Source of the DNA: Anaerolineae bacterium
GTDB taxonomy: Bacteria > Chloroflexota > Anaerolineae > Aggregatilineales > Phototrophicaceae
Direction of reading: 5' to 3'
Assembly: GCA_022820665.1 (NCBI GenBank)
Contig: JAJEFB010000004.1
Span: 162,836 to 226,835, forward strand
DNA: 64,000 nt
Positions 8,102 through 15,641 of this stretch are shown piece by piece. The stretch's first letter is position 1. Each line of letters starts with the position of its first letter. Both the position numbers and the translations under genes were made by a program. The notes under the pieces were generated by a model. It did not search any database and was not told the origin of the DNA. It was given only the letters and a program-made list of their open reading frames with translations.

Positions 8102-9178
8102 ATGAAGCAGCTTCGTCATCGCTTGATCGCGCCTGCCACAATTGCCGCGATCATTGTATTGCTGATGTCAGCTACCCTGCCGGCCGCCGGCATCTACGCC
8201 GTAGAGGCTTTCAGCCATCCCAACGACATCTTCACGGACGTCTATCGACATGCCAGTCCATCGGTGGTGGCGATCAGTGTCGAAACGGAAGCGGGCGGCG
8301 GCAACGGCTCCGGATTTGTCATCGATAAGGACGGGCACATTGTGACCAACGCTCATGTTGTAGATGAAGCGCAAGTAATTGTCGTCAACTTTATCGATGG
8401 CGCCAAAGTTCGCGGCGCAATCATCGGCATTGACAGGGCATCGGATCTGGCGGTAGTCAAAGTCGATCTGCCCGCCGAGCAATTGTCCCCTATTCCCTTT
8501 GCCGATTCGCAAGACCTGAGCATCGGGCAGACTGTGCTGGCGATAGGCAGTCCCTTTGGGCAAGGCTGGACCTTGACCTCCGGCATCATCAGCGCGCTCG
8601 ATCGCACCATTCGCGGCTTGACCGAGTTCTCCATCGGCGGGGTCATCCAGACCGACGCCTCGATCAATCCGGGTAACAGCGGCGGTCCGCTAATCAATCT
8701 CGACGGCGAGGTCATCGGCGTGAACTCCCAGATCATCAGCGAAACGCGCAGCAGCGCCGGGGTCGGTTTTGCCATCCCGTCGAACTTGGCGCGGCGCGTC
8801 GCCCGATCTCTGATCGAAACTGGCGAGATGCGCTACAGCCTCATCGGTCTCACCGGATTCGACGTATCGCTGACGGTGACCGAACTCTTGGGTCTTCCCA
8901 ACAATTTCCGCGGCGTAGTCGTGCGGGAAGTCCTCGATGACGGTCCCGCCGCCAGGTCGAATCTGCGCGAAGTCGCCGAAATGCGCACTCTCGACAATGA
9001 ACTCCTTGACATGCGCGTCGATATCATCACAGCCATTGATGGAGTCCCCATCAATGGCATGAATGATTTGATCACATATCTGGCGCGGAAAACGCGTCCC
9101 GATCAAACGGTCACCCTCAGCGTATTGCGGGACGGCATCGAAGAACTGGAACTTCCGCTCACGCTAGGCAGCCGCTAG
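8102..9178 (+). CDS. htrA: HtrA/DegP-type serine protease with one PDZ domain
   Basis: A 358-residue membrane-anchored protease. Residues 10-30 form one N-terminal hydrophobic segment (signal anchor). The trypsin-like domain has the full catalytic triad: His85 in TNAHVV, Asp115 in RASDLAVVK, Ser193 in NPGNSGGPL. A single PDZ domain fills the C-terminal hundred residues (GLTGFDVSL to the end). Proteins of this family cut misfolded proteins outside the membrane. The start is certain: ATG 8102 follows AAGGAAGGAACC. It has its own upstream gap of 130 bp and a strong terminator downstream, so it is likely a single-gene unit, perhaps stress induced. Confidence 0.93.
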   Translation: MKQLRHRLIAPATIAAIIVLLMSATLPAAGIYAVEAFSHPNDIFTDVYRHASPSVVAISVETEAGGGNGSGFVIDKDGHIVTNAHVVDEAQVIVVNFIDGAKVRGAIIGIDRASDLAVVKVDLPAEQLSPIPFADSQDLSIGQTVLAIGSPFGQGWTLTSGIISALDRTIRGLTEFSIGGVIQTDASINPGNSGGPLINLDGEVIGVNSQIISETRSSAGVGFAIPSNLARRVARSLIETGEMRYSLIGLTGFDVSLTVTELLGLPNNFRGVVVREVLDDGPAARSNLREVAEMRTLDNELLDMRVDIITAIDGVPINGMNDLITYLARKTRPDQTVTLSVLRDGIEELELPLTLGSR

Positions 9179-9196
9179 GCGCAATTGCGCCACCGG

Positions 9197-9225
9197 CGCC
9201 CTCGCTCATAGAGCGAGGGCGTTTT
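9197..9225 (+). terminator. Rho-independent terminator of htrA
   Basis: CGCCCTCGCTC (9197-9207) pairs perfectly with GAGCGAGGGCG (9211-9221) across a three-base loop and is followed directly by TTTT. This is a textbook intrinsic terminator, 18 bp after the htrA stop. Confidence 0.92.
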
Positions 9226-9334
9226 CATGTTTTATCCGCGCCCCAGGTTCAACCATCATGACGGCGCTCTTCACTTTTTCTGCTGACTATCAAGCGGTAT
9301 AGTTCGAGAGGGTTAATTTGCGGAGGAAAAGGCT

Positions 9335-10912
9335 ATGCCAATGGGTCGCTTTGAAAAACAGCGCGTTCAACTTGAGACGGGCCAATGGTCCCTGGTATAC
9401 AGCCTGGAGATCGCTCCAAATGAATTGAAATTCGAAGACCTGCACCCGATGAGCAGCTATGTACGCCAGCAGGACATCGCCCGCATGCACTACGCCCGCG
9501 CAAGAGCGCGCGGGCAGGACAATCCGCATATCCTGACCTGGACCGCTATGCAGACCGACCGCCGGGCGGAGAACATGTTTCCCGGGCTCGACTACAGTTT
9601 TGACGGCGAGCATATCATCAGCGCCAATTCCTTCGTCGCTTGTGTCCTGCGACAATTGCTCGCGCGGGGCTGGTTGCAACTGCACGAATACATCAGCGAT
9701 ACTTACGAATGGCATACGGAAATAGCCCCCGGGAACGATGACTGGGGAGCGCGCGCCGAAGCCATGACGCGCTGGCTGGAAGAGTCAATTCAACTGGACC
9801 TCTACCCCAACATAGAAAGAGGCAGCTACCAGCCGCGCCTGTTTCGCGAATTTGACGCCCCGCGCAACTTCGTGCGCATCGGCCGCTGCGACTTTGTGCG
9901 TCACTTTGTGCAGAATCACGAACGCATAGCGGCATTCAACACATCGCATTTCTTGCACGAACATGACGACCTCGTCAGTCACCATTCCGGATACGGAGAC
10001 GCCATCGGCTTGATGGTCTCGGAGAATACGATCTTGCGTCCACCGCTTTATCAACGCGGCTGCCTGCTCTTTGACGGCGCAAAGTGGACGGTGCAGACCA
10101 TGAGCCTCGAAGACATCTCCCTGATATTGCCGGGTGACATCAGCTTGCGAGCCGACGCGCGCGGCGACTATCAGTTCGGACTGAATCCCGCCGATCCTTC
10201 GGCAATCGCCATCTACACCCGCGCCGCGCGCTTGGACGAAAACGGACGTCCGCTCGATCGCACGCCGGTGGAAGACCGCCGCCATGAATTTGTCATTGTG
10301 AATCGACAAGTGCTCAGTTGGAAACGCGGCGGCAATCTCCAGATCCCCCAAAATGGCTTTGTCCTGTCCTTGGGCGCCGACGCGCTGCCAGAGTCCGCAA
10401 TTAAGAAGATCGCTGAGGACGCCTGGATAGAATACGAGTTTGCCAATCCCTCGAGGGACCTGGTTTCAGGCGTTCAAGCCGGTCCCATCCTGCTGCAAGA
10501 TGGCCGCAATGCCCTCGAATCCACCGATACAAACGAAGAGTATTGGGCCAGCCGCAGCATCGGCGGCGAACATATTGTTGGCATCACGCCGGTCAATTTG
10601 GATCCCGGCTTGCCTGGCGAAAGAAAAGCGCGCACTGCGCTGGGCATAAAAGAGGATGGAAACCTGCTGCTCCTCGTCGTCGACGGTTGTGACCCCGCGG
10701 CCAAAACCGAATTGGACAGCGCCGGAGCGACGCTCTGCGAGCTCGCGGACTGGCTGGCTGCGCGTGGCGCGATCCAGGCTTTGAACATGAGTGGCGAGGG
10801 ATCCGCCCATTTGTTTGTCCAAGGCGGGTTGGCGAACCGCCCGTCCGACCGGCGCGGGCAGAAAGGCGTCGTCTACGAACGGATGCTCCCTTCAATCGGC
10901 ATCGTCGGCTGA
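9335..10912 (+). CDS. Protein with C-terminal phosphodiester-glycosidase (NAGPA-like) domain
   Basis: A 525-residue protein without a clear signal peptide. The C-terminal ~130 residues resemble the NAGPA/DUF2233 domain (PF09992): ARTALGIKEDGNLLLLVVDG, then TLCELADWLAARGAIQALNM, then the SGEGSAHLFVQGGLANRPSD segment. In the family the usual loop is GGGSS; here it is GEGSA, so catalysis may be altered. NAGPA-type domains cleave sugar-1-phosphodiester bonds. The N-terminal ~350 residues I do not recognise. Start: ATG 9335 follows GCGGAGGAAAAG, a strong SD. The last 21 bp overlap the 3' end of the convergent selenoprotein gene. Confidence 0.7.
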   Translation: MPMGRFEKQRVQLETGQWSLVYSLEIAPNELKFEDLHPMSSYVRQQDIARMHYARARARGQDNPHILTWTAMQTDRRAENMFPGLDYSFDGEHIISANSFVACVLRQLLARGWLQLHEYISDTYEWHTEIAPGNDDWGARAEAMTRWLEESIQLDLYPNIERGSYQPRLFREFDAPRNFVRIGRCDFVRHFVQNHERIAAFNTSHFLHEHDDLVSHHSGYGDAIGLMVSENTILRPPLYQRGCLLFDGAKWTVQTMSLEDISLILPGDISLRADARGDYQFGLNPADPSAIAIYTRAARLDENGRPLDRTPVEDRRHEFVIVNRQVLSWKRGGNLQIPQNGFVLSLGADALPESAIKKIAEDAWIEYEFANPSRDLVSGVQAGPILLQDGRNALESTDTNEEYWASRSIGGEHIVGITPVNLDPGLPGERKARTALGIKEDGNLLLLVVDGCDPAAKTELDSAGATLCELADWLAARGAIQALNMSGEGSAHLFVQGGLANRPSDRRGQKGVVYERMLPSIGIVG

Positions 10913-11650
10913 GTCCTGATCCTGCCAGCGAAAAGCGCTCGGGGGCGGACCAAAAGCCTTGATAAAGTCGTCCACGGCCTGCCGTCCATTAAGCGTTAAG
11001 CCATTGAAGAAAGCCAGGCGATCGGCATTGCGATAGTCCAAACGTTGTACGGTGAACGGAGCCAGGGTCTCGCGATCTTTACGCCGCCGGCTTATATCCA
11101 GATAGTATTCCAGCGCATTGTCCACGCTGTTGGCGTCAGTCCAGTCGGATTTGTAAATTGCCTGGCCCGCGCGATTGAAAATCCAGGTCATGTTGGGCAT
11201 GCTGCCATAGGCGCGGTGACAGGCCCCGTCCAGGGCGTCGACGAGAATCGGCCTGCTGACGCCAAGCTCGTCACGCAGCGCCGCGGCATGACGGAACTTT
11301 TGCTCCATTGATACTAGATGGGGATAGCGCTCCGCCGGATGCGCTTCATTGGTGTAAAGGAAGACCGACGCGACGCCATCCTCGGCGTACTTGTCGGCGA
11401 TCGCATTCATGGACGGACCCGCCATCCCGCAATACGGTCAAGTGAAACTGCCGAATTCCACCACCAGATAAAGGTTCTCCGACCACCATTCCTTGAGCGA
11501 CGTTTGCGCCCGATCCGCCCCCAATCGCCACAGCGGGAAATCCGGCGCGGCAACGCCTAACTCGGGGCTCTCATCGAAGCGCATCCAGGGCATGAACTTC
11601 TCCGGCACGAATTCGTCGTAGTTGTACTGCCGCAATAGGTCGCTGGTCAT
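10892..11650 (-). CDS. Deiodinase-like thioredoxin-fold selenoprotein (UGA read as Sec71)
   Basis: Read straight through one UGA (11438-11440), this frame gives 252 residues. The UGA falls in GSFT-U-PYCG, the place where deiodinase-family proteins have GSxTUPP. The family match continues beyond it: FLYTNEAHPAER (deiodinase YIEEAHPSD), the SRPILVDALDGACHRAYGS block, then MTWIFNRAGQAIYKSDW. U-P-Y-C also makes a U-x-x-C redox pair. Both halves are in the same frame and both look like this family, and a SECIS-like hairpin follows the UGA. It is the last gene of a three-gene minus-strand operon, 35 bp after the Ldh gene. ATG 11650 has a GGGCGGA upstream. Substrate is unknown; it is probably a redox enzyme, and iodothyronine as substrate is not implied. 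Confidence 0.82.
11411..11440 (-). promoter_or_regulatory. Candidate bacterial SECIS element with Sec UGA codon
   Basis: On the minus strand, counting from the base after UGA, positions 11-16 (GGAUGG) pair with 22-27 (CCGUCC), including one U-G pair. The five-base loop CGGGU contains the G-rich apex expected for SelB binding. Distance and size agree with the known bacterial SECIS layout (stem-loop within about 40 nt after UGA, G in the apical loop). Confidence 0.65.
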
Positions 11651-11685
11651 CGTTCCGCCCCGTTTCTCATGAGCCGATTCGCAAT

Positions 11686-12672
11686 TTATCCGCTCGCCAC
11701 AGCCTTGAGTTCCCGCCAGAGCTTATCGTCCAATTCGATCTCTCCAGCCGCCATGACACGCTGGTAATGCTCGTCGCCGCGCTCCCCGGGGACGGGAATC
11801 TCGTCGACCCCGGGCAGCCTTTTCTGCGCTTTGACACGTTTTATCAAATCGCTGACGCCGGATTGAAAGCTCTCCAAGTCCTCCGCCAGCAACTCGGGAT
11901 CAATCGCGAATATCAGATTGCCCCAATCCGACTTCCTGCCATCGTCATCGCGAGTCGCGCCAACCAGCGGACGTGTTAATATCTCGACGATCAAAGCCAA
12001 AGCGGCGCCCTTGAAGCCGCCGAAGGCTTTGATTGCGCCGGCCAGCGCCTGGGCAGGATCCGTCGTGAACTGCCCTTCCTTGTCGTAAGCCACGCCCTCT
12101 GGAATCGACTTGCCCTCCGCATTTGCCAGGTGAATGCCGTACCAGGCAATCGCAGCTGTAGCCATGTCGAGCACGATCGCTTTCCCAGCCGTCGGGATGC
12201 CGAGCGCCAATGGATTCGTGCCCAGGAAGGCTTCATACGAGCCATACACAGCCATGAGTTCCGGCGAACCCGAAAACACAAAGCCCAGCAAGCCCTCATC
12301 GGCGATCCGGCGCGCGTAATAGCCGATGGCGCCGGTTGGCGAATTTGTCCCGCGCGTGCCGACGATGCCGAATCCATGTTCCTTGGCTTTTTCAATGGCG
12401 ATTTCGCATGACCTGCTCATGACCACCATGCCCTGGTTCCAGCCGCCATCAAGCAGAGCCGAAAGCTTCGTTTCCCTGGCAATGCTGATCCGCCCGGCTT
12501 CGGTATTAGCGGGCATGCCGGGACCCAGCAATTTAATCACATTTTGATTGTTGCCGCGCAACTGCGCGTACATGATGATCTCGAGAATGATCTCGGTATC
12601 GGCCTCGTCAAAGCCCTGCTTGGCTATAGCGCGGCGAGCGACGTCGCGCAACGTCTCGATTCCAACCTTCAT
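11686..12672 (-). CDS. Ldh-family (malate/lactate/ureidoglycolate dehydrogenase type) oxidoreductase
   Basis: A 328-residue protein of the Ldh_2 family (PF02615), NAD(P)-dependent dehydrogenases of 2-hydroxyacids with an unusual non-Rossmann fold. Recognisable blocks are GTNPLALGIPT (cofactor binding) and LDMATAAIAWYGI, plus GGFKGAALALIVEIL. However, the catalytic His of the usual SNHFGxAGYY motif is absent: here the segment reads TNSPTGAIGYYA. The SHG motif near residue 40 is also changed (GNNQNV). It may belong to a divergent subgroup with different chemistry. ATG 12672 has a strong SD (GGAGGGCGG). It lies between a TIM-barrel isomerase gene and the selenoprotein gene in one operon. Confidence 0.78.
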   Translation of the reverse strand: MKVGIETLRDVARRAIAKQGFDEADTEIILEIIMYAQLRGNNQNVIKLLGPGMPANTEAGRISIARETKLSALLDGGWNQGMVVMSRSCEIAIEKAKEHGFGIVGTRGTNSPTGAIGYYARRIADEGLLGFVFSGSPELMAVYGSYEAFLGTNPLALGIPTAGKAIVLDMATAAIAWYGIHLANAEGKSIPEGVAYDKEGQFTTDPAQALAGAIKAFGGFKGAALALIVEILTRPLVGATRDDDGRKSDWGNLIFAIDPELLAEDLESFQSGVSDLIKRVKAQKRLPGVDEIPVPGERGDEHYQRVMAAGEIELDDKLWRELKAVASG

Positions 12673-12710
12673 AGACCGCCCTCCACCTTGTCCGGAAGCG
12701 AATGCGCCAT

Positions 12711-13475
12711 TTAGACCCTGCCGCGAACCAGGTTATTGGATGTCAAGTACCTGTAGCTGTCATGCAACGCTTGCAGCATGTCGCCGTCGCAACGGTCAAT
12801 CTCAACAATATGCCATTCGGCTGTCTCCGCTGTGGCCTCAACGATCGCCGGCACGGGCATTTTACCAGCGCCGACAGCCGTCATGTTATCATCCAAACTG
12901 AGCGAGCCGTCCTTCAGATGTATCAATGGGGCGCGCTGACCCGCCTGTTTAACGACTTCCACCGCATCCAAGCCCCCGACTTGTACCCAGTAAGTATCAA
13001 TTTCGAGAAAGACCTCATCGTCGAGTTCGCTGAGCATCACATCCAGGGTGGCTTGCCCTTCCAATTCCTTGTACTCCCACCAGTGATTGTGATAACCCAA
13101 TTGCACCTGGTTGGCTCGCATGGTTTCACTGGCGCGATTCAGACGCTCGCACACGCCCTTGACCGCGTCCAGGGTCGCGAATTCAGTCTCCGGCATATAA
13201 GCGACGACAACGCGCGACAGATCAAAAGCCTCCGCTTCCGCCAGCGCGGAATCCAGGTTCGCTTCGTCGGGAAAAGGCACATGGCTATTACAAACCTCTA
13301 GCTTCAGCTCTTGAAAGAGATCCGCCGCATTCCGCGAACCGCCGGGCATCCCTCCATAAGGTTCGACCCCTACATAGCCCATTGCGGCGACCCTGCGGAC
13401 GATTCCCTCAAAGTCCTTCTCAAGCGCGTCGCGTAAAGAGTACAATTGTAAAGCCACAGGTTTCATATTTGACAT
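12711..13475 (-). CDS. Sugar phosphate isomerase/epimerase-like TIM barrel
   Basis: A 254-residue protein of the xylose-isomerase-like/AP-endonuclease-2 family. Visible are VALQLYSLRD at the first strand, QLGYHNHWWEY (metal His), FLEIDTYWVQVGG (metal Glu/Asp region), PLIHLKDGS and the late WHIVEID strand with the last metal Glu. Such enzymes isomerise or epimerise sugars or inositols with a divalent metal. Start: ATG 13475 is preceded by AAGGGAGA five bases upstream; the longer frame to 13553 has no SD. It is the first gene of the operon with the Ldh-family enzyme and the selenoprotein, hinting at a sugar-acid or cyclitol pathway (inference). Confidence 0.83.
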   Translation of the reverse strand: MSNMKPVALQLYSLRDALEKDFEGIVRRVAAMGYVGVEPYGGMPGGSRNAADLFQELKLEVCNSHVPFPDEANLDSALAEAEAFDLSRVVVAYMPETEFATLDAVKGVCERLNRASETMRANQVQLGYHNHWWEYKELEGQATLDVMLSELDDEVFLEIDTYWVQVGGLDAVEVVKQAGQRAPLIHLKDGSLSLDDNMTAVGAGKMPVPAIVEATAETAEWHIVEIDRCDGDMLQALHDSYRYLTSNNLVRGRV

Positions 13476-13716
13476 GGAATCTCCCTTTTCACCGACTGCG
13501 ATTGCTATACAATTATTTTGAGGCTTCTGGTAGAGAATACCAGAGTCAATCAAGCGTTTATTGCTTACTTAGGATCCCCTGCTTCTGCGCGAACTGTATT
13601 GTTTTGATCAACAATTTGAGGTTGGATTGAGCTCTTCCTTGGGCTCAGCCGCAGCGTATGGCCGCGATCAACAACAGATTCTCGCCAATAACCGCATCTT
13701 CCGGGATCAGTAATTC

Positions 13717-15630
13717 ATGGCAACCGCTTCTAGCGAGATACCGCTAAAATCCAAAGGCAAATCAGAAGACAAGGGCGCATTGGCTAAGTGGGTCCGTCTG
13801 ATCGCTTATCTGAAAAAATACCGATCGTGGGTGCTGACCGCGCTCTTCGGCATCATCGGCAGCAATCTGCTCGCCGTCGCCGTGCCCTATATCTTGCGCG
13901 ATGTCGTGGATATCGGCATTGAAAAGCAAGACAGCAACTTCATGCTCAACGCTGGCTTGCTCGTTGTTGGATTGGGCGTGCTGCGCGGGCTCTCGGCCTT
14001 CTTCGGCAGGTTCTTCGGCGAGCGCCTTTCTCACTATGTCGCCTACGATATTCGCAATCAAATCTACGACAAGGTGCAGCGTCAGTCCTTCACCTATCAC
14101 GATAGCGCGCAAGTCGGCACGATCATCACCCGCGCCATCAGCGATGTCAACGAGATTCAGCGCTATTTCAACTTCGGTCTGATGGACGGCTTAAACGTGC
14201 TCCTGCTCTTGATCGGCGTCGTCGCCATCATGCTGGCAACCAGCCCGGCGCTGGCAGTGATATCCTTTGTACCGCTGGTGCCGCTGGCTCTGTTTTCCAA
14301 TCGCTTTGTGACGCGCGTACACCCGCGCTGGAAACAAGTGATGGACCGGATGCAGGTGCTGAGCAATCATATCCAGGAAAACGCGCTCGGCGCCGAAGTT
14401 GTGCGGGTCTTTGCCCGCGAGAGCTACGAAATCGAGAGATTCCACGCCGAGAACAAACGGCTCTACGACGAACAGCTTGATTTCATTCGACAATGGATCA
14501 CGTTCCTGCCCGCCAGCGCCTTCCTGGCCGCCATGTCGACCGCCCTGGTTTTGCTCTTTGGCGGGTATCTCGAAGCGCGCGGCATGGCCAATATCACTGT
14601 CGGTCTGGTAGTCACATTCAACGCCTACGTGCTGCTCCTGGCGCAGCCCCTGCGATTTGTCGGTTTCATTATCCTTTTGACCACACAAGCGGTCGCCAGC
14701 GGCGAACGCGTATTTCAAATTCTCGATCATGACGAACTGGTCGTTAACAAGCCGGAGGCCGCGCGGATCAACATCAAAGGCCATGTGCGCTTCGACAATG
14801 TCAGCACGCAATACTTCGGTTCCAATCACGCCATTGTGAAAAACATCAACTTGGAAGCGCATCCCGGCGAAATCGTCGCCATCATCGGGCTGACCGGCGC
14901 CGGCAAAACAACGATCGCCAACTTGATACCGCGATTCTATGATGTCACTGACGGGCGCGTCCTGCTTGACGGCGTCGATGTGCGAGATATTGACCTGGAT
15001 CACCTGCGGAGCCAGATCGGCATCGTAATGCAGCAGTCCCTGCTCTTCTCGGCGACAATTGAGGAAAACATCGCCTATGGCAATCCGGCTGCGGGCAAAG
15101 ACCAGATCGAAGCAGCCGCGATAGCCGCCAACGCCCACGATTTCATCATGGATTTTCCCGACGGCTACCAAACTGACGTCGGCGAACGCGGCATTACGCT
15201 TTCTGGCGGTCAGAAGCAAAGAATCGCCATCGCCCGCGCTCTCTTGATCGATCCTCGCATCTTGATACTGGATGACGCGACCAGCAGCGTGGACACGCAA
15301 ACCGAGCATCTCATTCAGCAGGCGCTGGATCGCGTCATGGAGGGGCGCACGACCTTTGTCATCGCGCAGCGCATGAGCACGATCTTGAAAGCCGACCAGA
15401 TCATCGTTCTGCGCGACGGAGAGATCATTCAACAGGGTACGCACGAGACGCTGCTCGCCGACGGCGGACTATACGAAGAGATTTACAAGCTGCAACTGGA
15501 AGAACAAGAGCGGGTACGGCGGGAAGCTATTATCGCGGGCATAATCAAGATCCCGCTGGAAGAACGGCGATCGACGCAGCAGTTTCGCGATCTGATCGAT
15601 CGCCTCGCCGGGCGAATCACCAAGAACTGA
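13717..15630 (+). CDS. ABC exporter half-transporter, subunit with degenerate ATP site
   Basis: A 637-residue protein: six membrane helices (residues about 35-330) then one ATPase domain. Walker A is GLTGAGKTT (391-399) and the signature is LSGGQ (495-499). Walker B ends in Asp519-Asp520, so the catalytic Glu is replaced by Asp, and the switch His is Gln551 (FVIAQRMST). This marks the degenerate-site partner of heterodimeric exporters such as TM287/288 and BmrCD. The next gene, 11 bp downstream, supplies the complementary half. The substrate is unknown; lipids or drugs are common in this class. Confidence 0.92.
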   Translation: MATASSEIPLKSKGKSEDKGALAKWVRLIAYLKKYRSWVLTALFGIIGSNLLAVAVPYILRDVVDIGIEKQDSNFMLNAGLLVVGLGVLRGLSAFFGRFFGERLSHYVAYDIRNQIYDKVQRQSFTYHDSAQVGTIITRAISDVNEIQRYFNFGLMDGLNVLLLLIGVVAIMLATSPALAVISFVPLVPLALFSNRFVTRVHPRWKQVMDRMQVLSNHIQENALGAEVVRVFARESYEIERFHAENKRLYDEQLDFIRQWITFLPASAFLAAMSTALVLLFGGYLEARGMANITVGLVVTFNAYVLLLAQPLRFVGFIILLTTQAVASGERVFQILDHDELVVNKPEAARINIKGHVRFDNVSTQYFGSNHAIVKNINLEAHPGEIVAIIGLTGAGKTTIANLIPRFYDVTDGRVLLDGVDVRDIDLDHLRSQIGIVMQQSLLFSATIEENIAYGNPAAGKDQIEAAAIAANAHDFIMDFPDGYQTDVGERGITLSGGQKQRIAIARALLIDPRILILDDATSSVDTQTEHLIQQALDRVMEGRTTFVIAQRMSTILKADQIIVLRDGEIIQQGTHETLLADGGLYEEIYKLQLEEQERVRREAIIAGIIKIPLEERRSTQQFRDLIDRLAGRITKN

Positions 15631-15641
15631 GACAGGCGCGA

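Noticed and set aside
10892..11650. A pseudogene or two separate genes because of the in-frame stop
   Set aside because: Both sides are in the same frame and both fit one family; the stop is UGA at the selenocysteine site, with a SECIS-like hairpin.
14191..15444. A 417-residue open frame antisense to the ABC exporter gene
   Set aside because: Shadow of a gene with clear motifs; no SD, no recognisable family.
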